Below are positions 16,600-26,564 of a stretch of DNA of 64,000 bases, piece after piece (within the stretch, counting starts at the first letter, position 1; the number at the start of each line of letters is the position of its first letter). The DNA is from Micromonospora sp. HK10. GTDB taxonomy: Bacteria; Actinomycetota; Actinomycetes; Mycobacteriales; Micromonosporaceae. Below the pieces are notes generated by a model, which was not told the DNA's origin, ran no database searches, and saw nothing but the letters and a program-made list of their open reading frames with translations. The stretch covers positions 23,219 through 87,218 of the forward strand of contig NZ_KQ058821.1 of assembly GCF_000982955.1 (NCBI RefSeq), written 5' to 3'. The position numbers were made by a program, and so were the translations under genes.

Positions 16600-18006
16600 G
16601 TGACCGCGCCGACGCGGATCGGGGCCTACCGGGTGGAGCGGCTGCTCGGCGCGGGTTCCTTCGCCACGGTCTGGCTCGCGTACGACCCGGTGCTGGACGG
16701 CCGGGTGGCGATCAAGGTGCTGGCCGAGAACTGGAGCCACGACCTGCGGGTGCGGGAACGCTTCCTGGACGAGGCACGGCTGCTGCGCCGGCTGGACCAC
16801 GATCGCCTGATCCGGGTGCACGCCGTGGGCGAGCTGCCCGACGGGCGCCCGTACGCCGTGCTGGCCTGGGCGGACGGCGGCAGCCTGCGGGACCGGCTGG
16901 CCCGGGGCCCGCTGCCGGCGGACGCGGCCGTGACGCTGCTGGACGAGATCGCCGCCGGGGTCGCGGTGCTGCACCGGCACGGGGTGGTGCACCGGGACCT
17001 GACGCCCGGCAACATCCTCTTCCGGTCGGGGTCGGGCCCGGAGCGGGTGCTCATCGCCGACCTGGGGCTGGCCAAGGCGCTCGCCGCCGCCTCCGGGTTG
17101 ACCGCCCGGGCGGGGACGCCCGGCTACATGGCGCCGGAGCAGGACGACCCGCTGGCGCTCGTCGACACCCGGGCGGACGTGTTCGGGTTGGGCCGCCTCG
17201 GTCTCCGGCTGCTCGCCGACGCCCCGGCGTCGGCCGGCGTGCGGGTGGACCGGCGGGCCGGCCGCGTGCTGCCGCGGCTGCGGGCCGGCGTGCCGCCCGG
17301 GGTGGCCGCGGTGCTCGGCAGGGCGACCGCCGCCCGCCCAGCCGACCGCTACCCGGACGCCGCCGCGTTCCGGACCGCCCTCCGGCACGCCGCGACGGCC
17401 CCCGCCGGGCCGCCCCTGCCGGCCGGCGCCGGGTCTGCCGGTGGCGCCGACCCGCGGCGCCCCCGCCGCCGACGGATCGCCTCGGCGGCGCTCGCGGTGC
17501 TGGTCGTCGCCCTGGGGGCCACGGCGGGCGATGCCGCCGGCCGCACCCCGGCCCCCGCCATGGCGCGCCGCGGGCCGCTCACCGTGGTCCTGCCGGCCGG
17601 CTGGCGGGCGGACGGCACCGGCTGGGCCGGGCAGTACGGTGACGACGGCGAGCTGGAACCGGCGCTGGTGGTGTCCCCGGAGCCGGGCCGTTGGGCGGCG
17701 GACCCGCAGGTGCCCGGCGCCTTCGTCGGCCTCTCCGCGGGCACGGCCCGCCGCACCACCCCGGAGGGGTTCCTCGCCGAGCGCCCGCACGCGGACTGCG
17801 CCGCGGCGCCGGTGCGGCGCACCCGGCAGGGCGGCGTCGACTGGCTGGTCGCCGCATACGCCTGCCCGCAGGGGCGGCCGGTGATCATCGAGGCGGCCGG
17901 GCTCGACGCCGGTCCCGCCGGCCTGCTCTACGTGCAGCTCACCCCGCCGCCGGCCGGTGGGCCCGAGTTCGTCGACGCGCTGCTCGCCGGGGTGCGGGTC
18001 GGCTAG
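16600..18006 (+). CDS. membrane Ser/Thr protein kinase with extracytoplasmic domain
   Basis: The 468-residue protein begins with a Hanks-type kinase domain: Gly loop GAGSFATVW (17-25), VAIK with Lys39, catalytic loop HRDLTPGNIL, and APE motif GYMAPEQ. Two departures are notable: the magnesium loop reads DLG instead of DFG, and the Lys of HRDLKP is Thr. A Pro/Ala linker leads to a basic stop-transfer and one membrane helix (about 305-322). A roughly 145-residue external domain with two Cys follows (ADCAAAP, AYACPQG). GTG 16600 follows ggaggtgat. It is divergent from the two exported proteins and convergent with the sigma factor, which suggests a cell-surface signalling patch. Confidence 0.9.
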   Translation: MTAPTRIGAYRVERLLGAGSFATVWLAYDPVLDGRVAIKVLAENWSHDLRVRERFLDEARLLRRLDHDRLIRVHAVGELPDGRPYAVLAWADGGSLRDRLARGPLPADAAVTLLDEIAAGVAVLHRHGVVHRDLTPGNILFRSGSGPERVLIADLGLAKALAAASGLTARAGTPGYMAPEQDDPLALVDTRADVFGLGRLGLRLLADAPASAGVRVDRRAGRVLPRLRAGVPPGVAAVLGRATAARPADRYPDAAAFRTALRHAATAPAGPPLPAGAGSAGGADPRRPRRRRIASAALAVLVVALGATAGDAAGRTPAPAMARRGPLTVVLPAGWRADGTGWAGQYGDDGELEPALVVSPEPGRWAADPQVPGAFVGLSAGTARRTTPEGFLAERPHADCAAAPVRRTRQGGVDWLVAAYACPQGRPVIIEAAGLDAGPAGLLYVQLTPPPAGGPEFVDALLAGVRVG

Positions 18007-18154
18007 GCCGGCGGGGTCAGACCACGGGGGGACCGGCCGGTCGCCGCCCGCCGCGACCCGGGCCGGTACGGCGTGGACGGTTGTCCCGGCGGTCCAGCCG
18101 GGACGGCCCTGGCCGGCCCGCTGGGCAGCGCCGAGGCCACCTCGACGGCTCGGC

Positions 18155-18694
18155 TCAACCATCCGACAACCGTCCGCGGACCTGCCGGCGGGCCTCGTGG
18201 ATCCGCGACTTCACGGTCCCTTCCGGCAGGCCGAGCAGGTTGGCGATCTCGCGGTAGCTCAGCCCGAGCACGTCCCGCAGCGTCACCGCCTCGGCCAGGT
18301 CGGCGCGGATTGCGTCGAGCGCGTCGAGCAGGTCCAGCCGGGTGCCGGCGACGACGCTGGTCCGCCGGGGGTCGGGCGGTTCCGGCAGCGGTACGCCGCT
18401 CGTCTCCACCCGCCAGCGCCGGCGCAGCGCCCGGTAGGTGGAGCGCGCCCGGTTGGCGGTGAGCCGGTACAGCCAGGTGTGGAAGGACGACCGCTGCTCG
18501 AACCGGCCGATCCCGCGGGCCAGTGCGAGCAGCGCGTCCTGGCAGGCCTCCTCGGCGTCCTCGCGGTGCGGCAGCAGCCGGCCGCAGAGCCGCAGCACCT
18601 CCGGCCGCACCGCGACCAGCAGTGCGTCGAGCGCGCCCGGCTCGCCGCGCGCGGCCGCGCGGGCCAGTTCCTCGGTACCGTCCGGGAGGGGCAT
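18155..18694 (-). CDS. ECF-type RNA polymerase sigma factor
   Basis: The 179-residue protein contains region 2 (EDAEEACQDALLALARGIGR and FHTWLYRLTANRARS) and region 4 (LRDVLGLSYREIANLLGLPEGTVKSRI-H), the standard ECF layout. ATG 18694 is chosen for length and for the ggacgag just upstream; GTG 18724 is an alternative adding ten residues. No anti-sigma factor is encoded beside it; the next minus-strand gene upstream is the HAAS membrane protein. The target regulon is unknown; the duplicated leaders at 15.7 and 16.4 kb are candidates by proximity only. Confidence 0.9.
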   Translation of the reverse strand: MPLPDGTEELARAAARGEPGALDALLVAVRPEVLRLCGRLLPHREDAEEACQDALLALARGIGRFEQRSSFHTWLYRLTANRARSTYRALRRRWRVETSGVPLPEPPDPRRTSVVAGTRLDLLDALDAIRADLAEAVTLRDVLGLSYREIANLLGLPEGTVKSRIHEARRQVRGRLSDG

Positions 18695-18952
18695 CCGCTC
18701 GTCCAATGCTCGCCGGTGGGCCACCTTCAGGCTAGGGCGGCCGCCGCCCGGCTGGGTCGGCCGAGTCCGGCAGCCGACGCAACCCGGACTCCTGCCTGAC
18801 CGGCTCGCCGGACACGCGGCCGGGCGCCCGGCCGGGCCGCCCGTACCCTGCTGGGATGCTCGCCCCCGACCTGCCGCCGGGGCTGGGCCGGCCCGGCACG
18901 CGCCGCGGCCCGGCACCTCTGGGGGTGCCGGGCCGTAGCGGGGTCGAGCGGG

Positions 18953-19900
18953 TCAGTGCCGATTGCGGTACGCCTTGATCGCGCTGTCGATGATGTCCCA
19001 GGCGGTGATCAGGGCGGTGCCGACGGCGACGAAGGTGGCGACGTTGTGCAGGTTGTCCGCCTGGGAGAGCCACTCCCACCGGTGCACGAAGTCCGGGTTG
19101 AGCAGCCGGTCGGTCGAGATCAGCCAGATCACCGGGACGGCGAAGGCGAGGTCCAGCACGGCGTTGACCCCGACCAGCGGCCAGGTCCAGCGGCCGGCGC
19201 GGAACTTGGCGACCTCCAGGCCGATGGTCGCGACCAGCACGGCGATCAGGAACGGCAGCCAGAAGCTCCACAGCGCGGGGTCGAGGATCGGCAGGTTGCC
19301 GTGGCCGTCGCCGGGCACGAACGAGCGGAACTGCTGGATCGGCAGGTACGCGATGACCAGCACCAGGAACCCGATGGCGGCGACCGTGTCGACCGGGGTG
19401 ATCTGCCGGTTGACGTGGTCCTCCCGGAGTTGGTCGACGGTCCAGGCGGGCAGGTGGAGCGCGGTGTTGGTGCGCTCCAGCACCGCGAAGACCAGGGTGA
19501 CCCAGAAGGCGATCTGGACCGCGGTCTGGATCGCCGCGCTGATCCCCTCGCCGATCGCGCCACCCCCGTTCCCGTCGGAGGCCTCCACCAGGCCGACGAC
19601 GACCCCGACGAGCGCCGGGATGAAGCTGAGCAGCAGCTTCATCAGCCGCTCCCAGGCCAGGTAGTAGGCCGGGCCGATGAGCTGGAGCCGCCGGTCGGCG
19701 TAGCGGGCCGCGAGCTGCGCGGGGTCGCCCAGCTCGTTGAGCACCTCGCGCTCGGCGGCCTCGGTGTCGCGGCCGTCGGCGCGGCGGCCGTCGATCATGT
19801 CCTCGATCGAGCCGCGCAGCTCGGTCTCGATCTCCGCGCGGCGGCCGGCCGGCACGGACCGCAGGGTGGCGGCGAGATAACGGTCGGTCAGCGAGCTCAT
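18953..19900 (-). CDS. HAAS-domain multi-pass membrane protein
   Basis: The 315-residue protein has an N-terminal HAAS-like region, about residues 1-75, with the ERYLAATLRSVP / ELRGSIEDMI / NELGDPAQLAARYADR pattern found in PadR-partner permease-prefix proteins. About seven hydrophobic helices follow, including SFIPALVGVVVGLVEA and WLPFLIAVLVATIGLEV. In such pairs the HAAS protein is thought to sense a membrane state and is regulated by the PadR repressor encoded just upstream. Its ATG overlaps the PadR stop by 4 nt, so they are coupled. aaggag precedes the start. Confidence 0.82.
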   Translation of the reverse strand: MSSLTDRYLAATLRSVPAGRRAEIETELRGSIEDMIDGRRADGRDTEAAEREVLNELGDPAQLAARYADRRLQLIGPAYYLAWERLMKLLLSFIPALVGVVVGLVEASDGNGGGAIGEGISAAIQTAVQIAFWVTLVFAVLERTNTALHLPAWTVDQLREDHVNRQITPVDTVAAIGFLVLVIAYLPIQQFRSFVPGDGHGNLPILDPALWSFWLPFLIAVLVATIGLEVAKFRAGRWTWPLVGVNAVLDLAFAVPVIWLISTDRLLNPDFVHRWEWLSQADNLHNVATFVAVGTALITAWDIIDSAIKAYRNRH

Positions 19901-20238
19901 CGCTGTGCTCCTTCGATCAGGTCGGTGAGAGAGGTCTGTACGGCGGCCAGGTCGCCGAGGAGACGCTGGAGCACGCGCTCGCCCTCCTCGCTGGTCCGGT
20001 AGAACTTGCGCGGCCGGCTTTCCTCGGTGTTCCACTCGCTGGTCAGCAGCCCTTGTTCCTCGAGGCGGCGCAGCAGCGGGTAGAGGGTGTTGGCGTCCAC
20101 CGGGAAGCCGTGGCCGGTGAGCCGTTGCAGCAGTGCGTAGCCGTAGTCGGGGAGGCGCAGGGCGACCAGGCTCGCCACCACGACCGTGCCCCGACGTAGC
20201 TCCTGGAGGTGGGTCCGGAGGACCTCGTCGCTGACCAT
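19897..20238 (-). CDS. PadR-family transcriptional regulator
   Basis: The 113-residue protein is a winged-helix repressor: LRRGTVVVASLVALRLPDYG leads to GHGFPVDANTLYPLLRRLEEQGLL, the PadR recognition region, and then an RKFYRTSEEGERVL wing and dimer helix. The start is probably leaderless (see 20246-20265). Coupled to the HAAS membrane gene; a palindrome overlaps its own promoter, pointing to autoregulation. Confidence 0.9.
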   Translation of the reverse strand: MVSDEVLRTHLQELRRGTVVVASLVALRLPDYGYALLQRLTGHGFPVDANTLYPLLRRLEEQGLLTSEWNTEESRPRKFYRTSEEGERVLQRLLGDLAAVQTSLTDLIEGAQR

Positions 20239-20245
20239 GTGTCAC

Positions 20246-20265
20246 ACCATACTGTGTGCCACACA
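20246..20265 (-). promoter_or_regulatory. padR promoter and overlapping operator
   Basis: On the minus strand TATGGT (20246-20251) lies 7 nt before the ATG, so the transcript starts at the initiation codon. Immediately upstream is tgtgtggcacaca (20253-20265), palindromic apart from its centre, between the -10 and where a -35 would be. A PadR dimer bound there would block transcription. Confidence 0.6.
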
Positions 20266-20443
20266 CTAATGTCTAGCCCGATATCAGCGTGCCTCGCACA
20301 ATGCTGTGAAGAGGCCGCGCGGCGGGGCCGGAAGGAGACGCCGACCACCCTCGGCGCGGACGGTGGAGCCGCCGAGTTGACCTCGGTAGGGTGGTTCCCG
20401 GTCGGCTCCGACCGCCAAGATCCACAGCTGGGGGGCGCCTCGC

Positions 20444-23400
20444 ATGGGCGATTCGTTCGCGCATCTGCACGTACACACCGAGTACTCGATGCTCGACGGG
20501 GCGGCCCGCCTCAAGGACCTCTTCGCCGAGGTCGGCCGGCAGGGAATGCCGGCGGTGGCGATGACCGACCACGGCAACATGCACGGCGCGAACGACTTCT
20601 ACAAGCAGGCGATGGCGGCCGGGGTCACCCCGATCCTCGGCGTCGAGGCGTACGTGGCGCCGGAGTCGCGCTTCCACAAGCAACGGGTCAAGTGGGGCCG
20701 GCCGGAGCAGAAGAGCGACGACGTCTCCGGCAACGGCGCGATCACCCACATGACCATGTGGGCGCAGAACCGGACCGGGCTGCACAACCTGTTCAAACTC
20801 AACTCGCGCGCCTCCATGGAGGGCCACTACATCAAGTGGCCCCGGATGGACATGGAGCTGATCGCCGAGTACGCGGAAGGGATCATGGCCACCACCGGCT
20901 GTCCGTCCGGTGCGGTGCAGACCCGGCTGCGGCTCGGGCAGTTCGACGAGGCGGTCAAGGTCGCCGGGGCGTACCAGGACATCTTCGGCAAGGAGAACTA
21001 CTTCCTGGAGTTGATGGACCACGGCCTGGACATCGAGAAGCGGGTCCGGGAAGGGCTGACCGAGATCGGCCGCAAGCTCAACATCCCGCCGGTGGTCACC
21101 AACGACTCGCACTACACCACCGAGTCGCAGGCCGAGGCGCACGACGTCCTGCTCTGCGTGCAGACCGCCAGCAACATCGACGACCCCAACCGGTTCCGCC
21201 TCGAGGGCGGCGGCTACTACATCAAGTCGGCCGACCAGATGCGCGCGGTGAACACCTCCGAGCTCTGGCTGGAGGGGTGCCGCAACACCCTGCTGATCGC
21301 CGAGAAGGTCGACCCCGCCGGGATGTTCGAGTTCCGTAACCTGATGCCGCGCTTCCCGATCCCCGAGGGGGAGACCGAGGAGTCCTGGTTCCGCCGGGAG
21401 ACGTTCGCGGGGCTGGCCCGCCGGTTCCCTGGCGGGGTTCCCGAGACCCACGTCAAGCAGGCCGAGTACGAGCTGGGCGTCATCATCCAGATGGGCTTCC
21501 CGTCGTACTTCCTCGTGGTCGCCGACTTCATCCAGTGGGCCAAGGGCCAGGGCATCGCGGTCGGACCGGGCCGCGGTTCGGCCGCCGGCTCGCTCGTCGC
21601 GTACGCCCTGGGCATCACCGACCTGGACCCGCTGCCGCACGGGCTGATCTTCGAGCGGTTCCTCAACCCCGAGCGGGTCTCGATGCCGGATGTCGACATC
21701 GACTTCGACGAGCGCCGGCGCGGTGAGGTGATCAAGTACGTCACCGAGAAGTGGGGCGAGGACAAGGTCGCGCAGATCGCCACCTTCGGCACGATCAAGG
21801 CGAAGGCCGCGATCAAGGACTCGGCCCGGGTGCTCGGCTACCCGTACGCGGTCGGCGACCGGATCACCAAGGCCATGCCCCCGGCCGTGATGGGCAAGGA
21901 CATCCCGCTCACCGGCATCTTCGACCCGAAGCACCCGCGCTACGCCGAGGCCGGCGAGATCCGCGGCCTCTACGAGTCCGACCCGGACGTCAAGAAGGTC
22001 ATCGACACCGCACGCGGCATCGAGGGGCTGATCCGGCAGACCGGCGTGCACGCCGCCGGCGTCATCATGTCCGCCGAGCCGATCATCGAGCACATCCCGC
22101 TGATGCGTCGGGACGCCGACGGGGCCATCATCACCCAGTTCGACTACCCGACGTGCGAGTCGCTCGGGCTGTTGAAGATGGACTTCCTCGGCCTGCGCAA
22201 CCTGACCATCATCGACGACGCGCTGAAGAACATCGAGAGCAACCACGGCCGCAAGGTCGACCTGCTCCAGCTCCCGCTCGACGACAAGCCGACGTACGAG
22301 CTGCTGGCCCGCGGCGACACGCTCGGCGTGTTCCAGCTCGACGGCGGCCCGATGCGCTCGCTGCTGCGGCTGATGAAGCCGGACAACTTCGAGGACATCT
22401 CCGCCGTCCTGGCGCTCTACCGGCCCGGCCCGATGGGCGCCAACTCGCACACCAACTACGCGCTGCGCAAGAACGGCCTGCAGGAGATCACCCCGATCCA
22501 TCCGGAGCTGGCCGAGCCGCTGGAGGAGATCCTCGGCCCCACCTACGGCCTGATCGTCTACCAGGAGCAGGTGCAGCGCGCCGCGCAGAAACTCGCCGGC
22601 TACAGCCTCGGCCAGGCCGACCTGTTGCGCCGGGCGATGGGCAAGAAGAAGAAGGAGGTCCTCGACAAGGAGTTCGTGCCGTTCCGCGACGGCATGCGCG
22701 GCAACGGCTACTCCGACGAGGCCATCCAGACCCTCTGGGACATCCTGGTCCCGTTCGCCGACTACGCGTTCAACAAGGCGCACACCGCCGGCTACGGGCT
22801 GGTGTCGTACTGGACCGGCTACCTCAAGGCCAACTACCCGGCCGAGTACATGGCGGGGCTGCTCACCTCCGTCGGCGACGACAAGGACAAGATGGCGCTC
22901 TACCTGTCGGAGTGCCGCCGGATGGGCATCCAGGTGCTGCCGCCGGACGTCAACACCTCGGCCGGGCCGTTCACCCCGGTCGGAAAGGACATCCGCTTCG
23001 GCCTGGCCGCCATCCGCAACGTCGGCGCGAACGTGGTCGCCTCGATCATGCGGTGCCGGGAGGAGAAGGGCGGCTACACCGACTTCTACGACTTCCTGTC
23101 CAAGGTGGACGCCGTGGTCTGCAACAAGAAGACCATCGAATCGCTGATCAAGGCCGGCGCGTTCGACTCCCTCGGCCACCCGCGCAAGGGCCTGCTCGCC
23201 GTGCACGCGGACGCGATCGACGCGTACGCCGACGTGAAGCGCAAGGAGGCCGTCGGCCAGTACGACCTCTTCGGCGCCGGCTTCGGCGACGCGGACACCG
23301 GCGGCAGCACCACGGTCATGCCGACCATCGGCGCGGGGGAGTGGGACAAGCGGGACAAGCTCGCCTTCGAACGCGAGATGCTCGGCCTGTACGTCTCGGA

Positions 23401-23977
23401 CCACCCGCTGTTCGGCCTGGAGCACGTCCTCAACGCCGCCGCGGACACCACCATCGCCGCGCTCAACGAGGAGGGCGCGGTGCCCGACGGCGCGGTGGTC
23501 ACCCTGGCCGGCATCCTCTCCGGCGTGCAGCGCCGGGTGACCAAGCAGGGGCGGGCCTGGGCCTCGGCCACCCTGGAGGACCTCGCCGGCGGGGTGGAGA
23601 CGCTGTTCTTCCCGAACACCTACGAGGTGATCGGCCAGTACATCGCCGAGGACGCGATCGTGGTGGTCAAGGGGCGGGTCGACCGGCGCGACGACACGCC
23701 GCGGATCATGGCGATGGACATGTCCATGCCGGACGTCAGCAGCAACCCGGCGAACAAGCCGGTCACCCTGACCATCCCGGTGCACCGGTGCACGCCGCCG
23801 CTGGTGGAGAAGCTCAAGGAGACCCTGGTGCTGCACCCCGGCGACACCGAGGTGCACGTCAAGCTGCTCAACGGCGGCAAGGTCACCACGCTGCGGCTCG
23901 GGCCGTTCCGGGTGGCCGCCACCACGGCGCTGATGGGCGACCTGAAGAGCGTGCTCGGCCCCGCCAACGTCAGCTGA
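20444..23977 (+). CDS. dnaE: DNA polymerase III alpha subunit
   Basis: The 1177-residue replicative polymerase starts [19 protein letters not shown], a PHP domain with metal-binding His residues. The palm acidic residues are in [13 protein letters not shown], preceded by [10 protein letters not shown] and followed by the thumb/fingers region with QTGVHAAG. A tandem HhH region and an OB-fold (about 1010-1090) lie near the C-terminus. Length and order match actinobacterial DnaE1. Only a weak ribosome site precedes ATG 20444. dnaE is not part of the mycobacterial version of this block, so its place here is lineage-specific. Confidence 0.97.
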   Translation: MGDSFAHLHVHTEYSMLDGAARLKDLFAEVGRQGMPAVAMTDHGNMHGANDFYKQAMAAGVTPILGVEAYVAPESRFHKQRVKWGRPEQKSDDVSGNGAITHMTMWAQNRTGLHNLFKLNSRASMEGHYIKWPRMDMELIAEYAEGIMATTGCPSGAVQTRLRLGQFDEAVKVAGAYQDIFGKENYFLELMDHGLDIEKRVREGLTEIGRKLNIPPVVTNDSHYTTESQAEAHDVLLCVQTASNIDDPNRFRLEGGGYYIKSADQMRAVNTSELWLEGCRNTLLIAEKVDPAGMFEFRNLMPRFPIPEGETEESWFRRETFAGLARRFPGGVPETHVKQAEYELGVIIQMGFPSYFLVVADFIQWAKGQGIAVGPGRGSAAGSLVAYALGITDLDPLPHGLIFERFLNPERVSMPDVDIDFDERRRGEVIKYVTEKWGEDKVAQIATFGTIKAKAAIKDSARVLGYPYAVGDRITKAMPPAVMGKDIPLTGIFDPKHPRYAEAGEIRGLYESDPDVKKVIDTARGIEGLIRQTGVHAAGVIMSAEPIIEHIPLMRRDADGAIITQFDYPTCESLGLLKMDFLGLRNLTIIDDALKNIESNHGRKVDLLQLPLDDKPTYELLARGDTLGVFQLDGGPMRSLLRLMKPDNFEDISAVLALYRPGPMGANSHTNYALRKNGLQEITPIHPELAEPLEEILGPTYGLIVYQEQVQRAAQKLAGYSLGQADLLRRAMGKKKKEVLDKEFVPFRDGMRGNGYSDEAIQTLWDILVPFADYAFNKAHTAGYGLVSYWTGYLKANYPAEYMAGLLTSVGDDKDKMALYLSECRRMGIQVLPPDVNTSAGPFTPVGKDIRFGLAAIRNVGANVVASIMRCREEKGGYTDFYDFLSKVDAVVCNKKTIESLIKAGAFDSLGHPRKGLLAVHADAIDAYADVKRKEAVGQYDLFGAGFGDADTGGSTTVMPTIGAGEWDKRDKLAFEREMLGLYVSDHPLFGLEHVLNAAADTTIAALNEEGAVPDGAVVTLAGILSGVQRRVTKQGRAWASATLEDLAGGVETLFFPNTYEVIGQYIAEDAIVVVKGRVDRRDDTPRIMAMDMSMPDVSSNPANKPVTLTIPVHRCTPPLVEKLKETLVLHPGDTEVHVKLLNGGKVTTLRLGPFRVAATTALMGDLKSVLGPANVS

Positions 23978-24050
23978 GCCCCGCACCACCGGAACGCGGC
24001 GAGGGCCGCTGGCCGTGGATTGGTTGTCCCGGTGGCCCGGGGGCGATCGC

Positions 24051-24056
24051 TAGCGT
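24051..24056 (+). promoter_or_regulatory. -10 element for aminotransferase gene, leaderless
   Basis: TAGCGT is followed by 6 nt and ATG 24063; no Shine-Dalgarno is present. Confidence 0.45.
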
Positions 24057-24062
24057 CGAGGC

Positions 24063-25100
24063 ATGGACCTCGCGCAGGCGCAGAAGCTGTGGCAACCGGA
24101 GCCCGGGTGGCTGAACACCGCCACCTACGGGCTGCCGCCCGACCCCGCCTGGGAGGCGGTACAGGAGGTGCTCGCCGACTGGCGGGGCGGGCGGGTCTCC
24201 TTCGAGGGCTGGGACCAGGCCGTCGGCCGCTCCCGGGCGGCCTTCGCCGGCCTGGTCGGCGTACCCGCCGAGGACGTGACCGTCGGCAGCACCGCCTCGC
24301 AGCTGCTCGCCCCGGTGGCCGCCGCGCTGCCGCCCGGTGCGACCGTGGTGGTGCCCGAGGTGGAGTTCACCTCGCTGCTCTTCCCCTGGCTGGTGCAGGA
24401 GGACCGGGGGGTACGGGTGCGGACGGTCCCGCTGGCCGGCCTGGTCGAGGCCATCGACGCGGGCACCGACGTGGTCGCGTTCAGCCTGGTGCAGTCCGCC
24501 GACGGCAGCGTCGCGCCGTACCGGGAGATCGTCGCGGCGGCCCGGGCGCACGGCGCGTTCGTGGTGGTCGACGCCACCCAGGCCTGCGGCTGGCTGCCCT
24601 TCGACGCGAGCCTCGCCGACGCGGTGGTGGTCGGCGCGTACAAGTGGTTGATGTCGCCGCGCGGCGCCTCCTTCGCCTACCTGGCCCCGGCGCTGCGGGA
24701 GCGGATGCGCCCGGACGCGGCCAACTGGTACGCGGGCAAGGACCCGCAGGACTCCTTCTACGGCCTGCCGCTGCGGCTGGCCGACGACGCCCGGCGCTTC
24801 GACATCTCGCCGGCCTGGTTCTGCTATGTCGGCGCGGCTCCCGCCCTCGAACTGCTCGCCGAGGTCGGGTTGGCGGCGGTGCACGAGCACGACGTGGCGC
24901 TGGCCAACCGGTTCCTCGCCGGGCTGGGCCGGCCGCCGGGCGACAGTGCGATCGTCTCGGTGGCGGTGCCGGACGCGCAGCAGAAGCTGGCCCGGGCCGG
25001 GGTGCGCGCCGCCGTGCGGGCCGGCCGGGTCCGCGCGTCGTTCCATCTCTACACCACCGAGGCGGACGTCGACCTGGCCCTGACCGCGCTGGCCGGCTGA
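24063..25100 (+). CDS. class V PLP-dependent aminotransferase-like protein
   Basis: The 345-residue fold-type I enzyme has the PLP-binding Asp in VVVDATQACG, the Schiff-base Lys in GAYKWLMSPRG (about residue 196), and VGSTASQLLAP as the phosphate-binding start. Related proteins are cysteine desulfurase/selenocysteine lyase-like, kynureninase-like or isopenicillin epimerase-like. The active-site Cys loop typical of desulfurases (with RSGHHC) is not seen, so a desulfurase function is unlikely. Substrate unknown. Confidence 0.85.
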   Translation: MDLAQAQKLWQPEPGWLNTATYGLPPDPAWEAVQEVLADWRGGRVSFEGWDQAVGRSRAAFAGLVGVPAEDVTVGSTASQLLAPVAAALPPGATVVVPEVEFTSLLFPWLVQEDRGVRVRTVPLAGLVEAIDAGTDVVAFSLVQSADGSVAPYREIVAAARAHGAFVVVDATQACGWLPFDASLADAVVVGAYKWLMSPRGASFAYLAPALRERMRPDAANWYAGKDPQDSFYGLPLRLADDARRFDISPAWFCYVGAAPALELLAEVGLAAVHEHDVALANRFLAGLGRPPGDSAIVSVAVPDAQQKLARAGVRAAVRAGRVRASFHLYTTEADVDLALTALAG

Positions 25101-25802
25101 GCCGCGACGGCTGCCCGCGCCGACCGGCTGCCCCGCGCCATCCCGCGACGCGGCGTCCCGCGCCGTGCCGCGACGCGGCTTCCCGCGGCGCGCTGTCCCG
25201 CGACGCGGCGTCCCGCCTGGTCCGGCCCGCCCGAGTTCGACGTCGCGGCGTGTTGTCCCGCGACGAGCTGAGCGGGCGATCCCACCCCGGGACCGGGCGG
25301 GAGCGCCCGCTCAGGCCAACGGGCCGCCACCCGCCGGCGCGCCGGCCCGCGCGGAGCGGCGCTCGACCGTCGGCAGACGGGTCCCCGCCGGACGTGCGAC
25401 GCCCAGGGGTCCCGCTCGACGCGGCGGCCACCCCCAAACTAGCGGCGCAAGTTTCCCGCCGTCCACCCCGGACCGTGCCTCGCCTCGACCCCTACCGCCG
25501 CCCGGTGCCGCGGACCGCCGGCCGTCGTCGGGCGGGACGCTCCGGTGGCACGGGGCCGGAGCGCGCCGCGTGCCGGTGGGGCCACCACATGTCGACGCCG
25601 ACCGATGCCGCTCGGGCCACCCGGGCGCGCCCGCCGGGCCCGCCCACTATGGCGGGCCAGGCCGTCCGCCCGGGGGCGAATGTGTGTCCGGTCGACATGG
25701 TTCGATCCGGTGAACGCGCCGTAGGTTTCCTGCACGCGACGGCGCTGTGACCCCGGTCACCGACCTGGCCGCCGCCTGGTGGGACCTGCGGAGGGTGTGG
25801 CG
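25101..25802. other. about 700-nt intergenic region without a supported gene
   Basis: Open frames here on either strand are Arg/Pro/Gly/Ala-biased and match nothing; I see no gene. A degenerate direct repeat, cccgcgacgcggcgtcccg, occurs at 25142-25160, 25169-25186 and 25197-25215 with a more distant relative around 25243-25266. The part just before 25803 probably holds the liv operon promoter, but no clear -35/-10 pair could be chosen. Confidence 0.6.
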
Positions 25803-26564
25803 ATGGCCGGGCAAGCGATCCTGTCGGCCCGCGGGCTGACCCGGGACTTCCGGGGCTTCCGGGCCGTCGACGGGGTCGACCTCGACGTGGCGCCGGAGTC
25901 CGTGCACGCCCTGGTGGGGCCGAACGGTGCCGGCAAGACCACGCTGTTCAACCTGCTCACCGGCTTCCTGCCGGCCAGCGGCGGGCGGATAGAGCTGGCC
26001 GGACGGGACGTCACCGGCCTGCCCCCGGAACGGGTCGCCCGGCTCGGGGTGGCCCGCTCGTTCCAGATCACCAGTCTCTTCCCGCAGCTCGCCGCCCGCG
26101 AGCACGTCGAGCTGGCGCTCCAGTCCGGCACCGGGCTGGGCTGGCGGTTCTGGCGCTCGACGAAGCTGATGCGCCGCTACCGGGAGCGGGCCGACGAGCT
26201 GCTCGCCATGGTCGGCCTCGCCGAGCTGGCCGAGGCCCCCGCCGAGGCCCTCGCGTACGGGCGCAAGCGGGCCCTGGAGCTGGCCCTCGCCCTCGCCCTC
26301 GACCCGAAGGTGCTGCTGCTCGACGAGCCCACCGCCGGCATGGGACTGGAGGACGTCGACCGCACCGTCGACCTGATCGCCACGGTCCGCGCCGGCCGCA
26401 CCGTGGTCCTGGTGGAGCACAACATGAGCGTCGTCGGCCGGCTGGCCGACACCGTCACCGTCCTGCAGGCCGGCAAGGTGCTCGTCGAGGGGCCCTACGA
26501 GCAGGTCCGCGCCGACGAGCGGGTCATCACCGCCTACCTGGGAGCCGCGGATGCTGCGCATTGA
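25803..26564 (+). CDS. livG: branched-chain amino-acid ABC transporter ATP-binding protein LivG
   Basis: The 253-residue ATPase has Walker A GPNGAGKTT, a signature segment reading LAYGRKRALELALALA (the LivG form of the ABC signature), Walker B VLLLDEPTAGM and the H-loop VEHNM. It is the larger of two ATPases powering uptake of Leu/Ile/Val or related substrates. ATG 25803 is chosen over an upstream GTG because ggaggg precedes it by 7 nt. It overlaps livF by 14 nt. Confidence 0.93.
   Translation: MAGQAILSARGLTRDFRGFRAVDGVDLDVAPESVHALVGPNGAGKTTLFNLLTGFLPASGGRIELAGRDVTGLPPERVARLGVARSFQITSLFPQLAAREHVELALQSGTGLGWRFWRSTKLMRRYRERADELLAMVGLAELAEAPAEALAYGRKRALELALALALDPKVLLLDEPTAGMGLEDVDRTVDLIATVRAGRTVVLVEHNMSVVGRLADTVTVLQAGKVLVEGPYEQVRADERVITAYLGAADAAH

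Noticed and set aside
20273..23989. Long minus-strand frame opposite dnaE
   Set aside because: Mirror frame of dnaE; repetitive His/Val/Arg composition without any motif.
24063..25100. Cysteine desulfurase
   Set aside because: The catalytic Cys loop of that enzyme is not seen; kept as a generic class V aminotransferase.
25165..25713. Possible small gene in the space before livG
   Set aside because: Arg/Pro/Ala-biased, overlaps DNA repeats, has no ribosome site or homology that I recognise.
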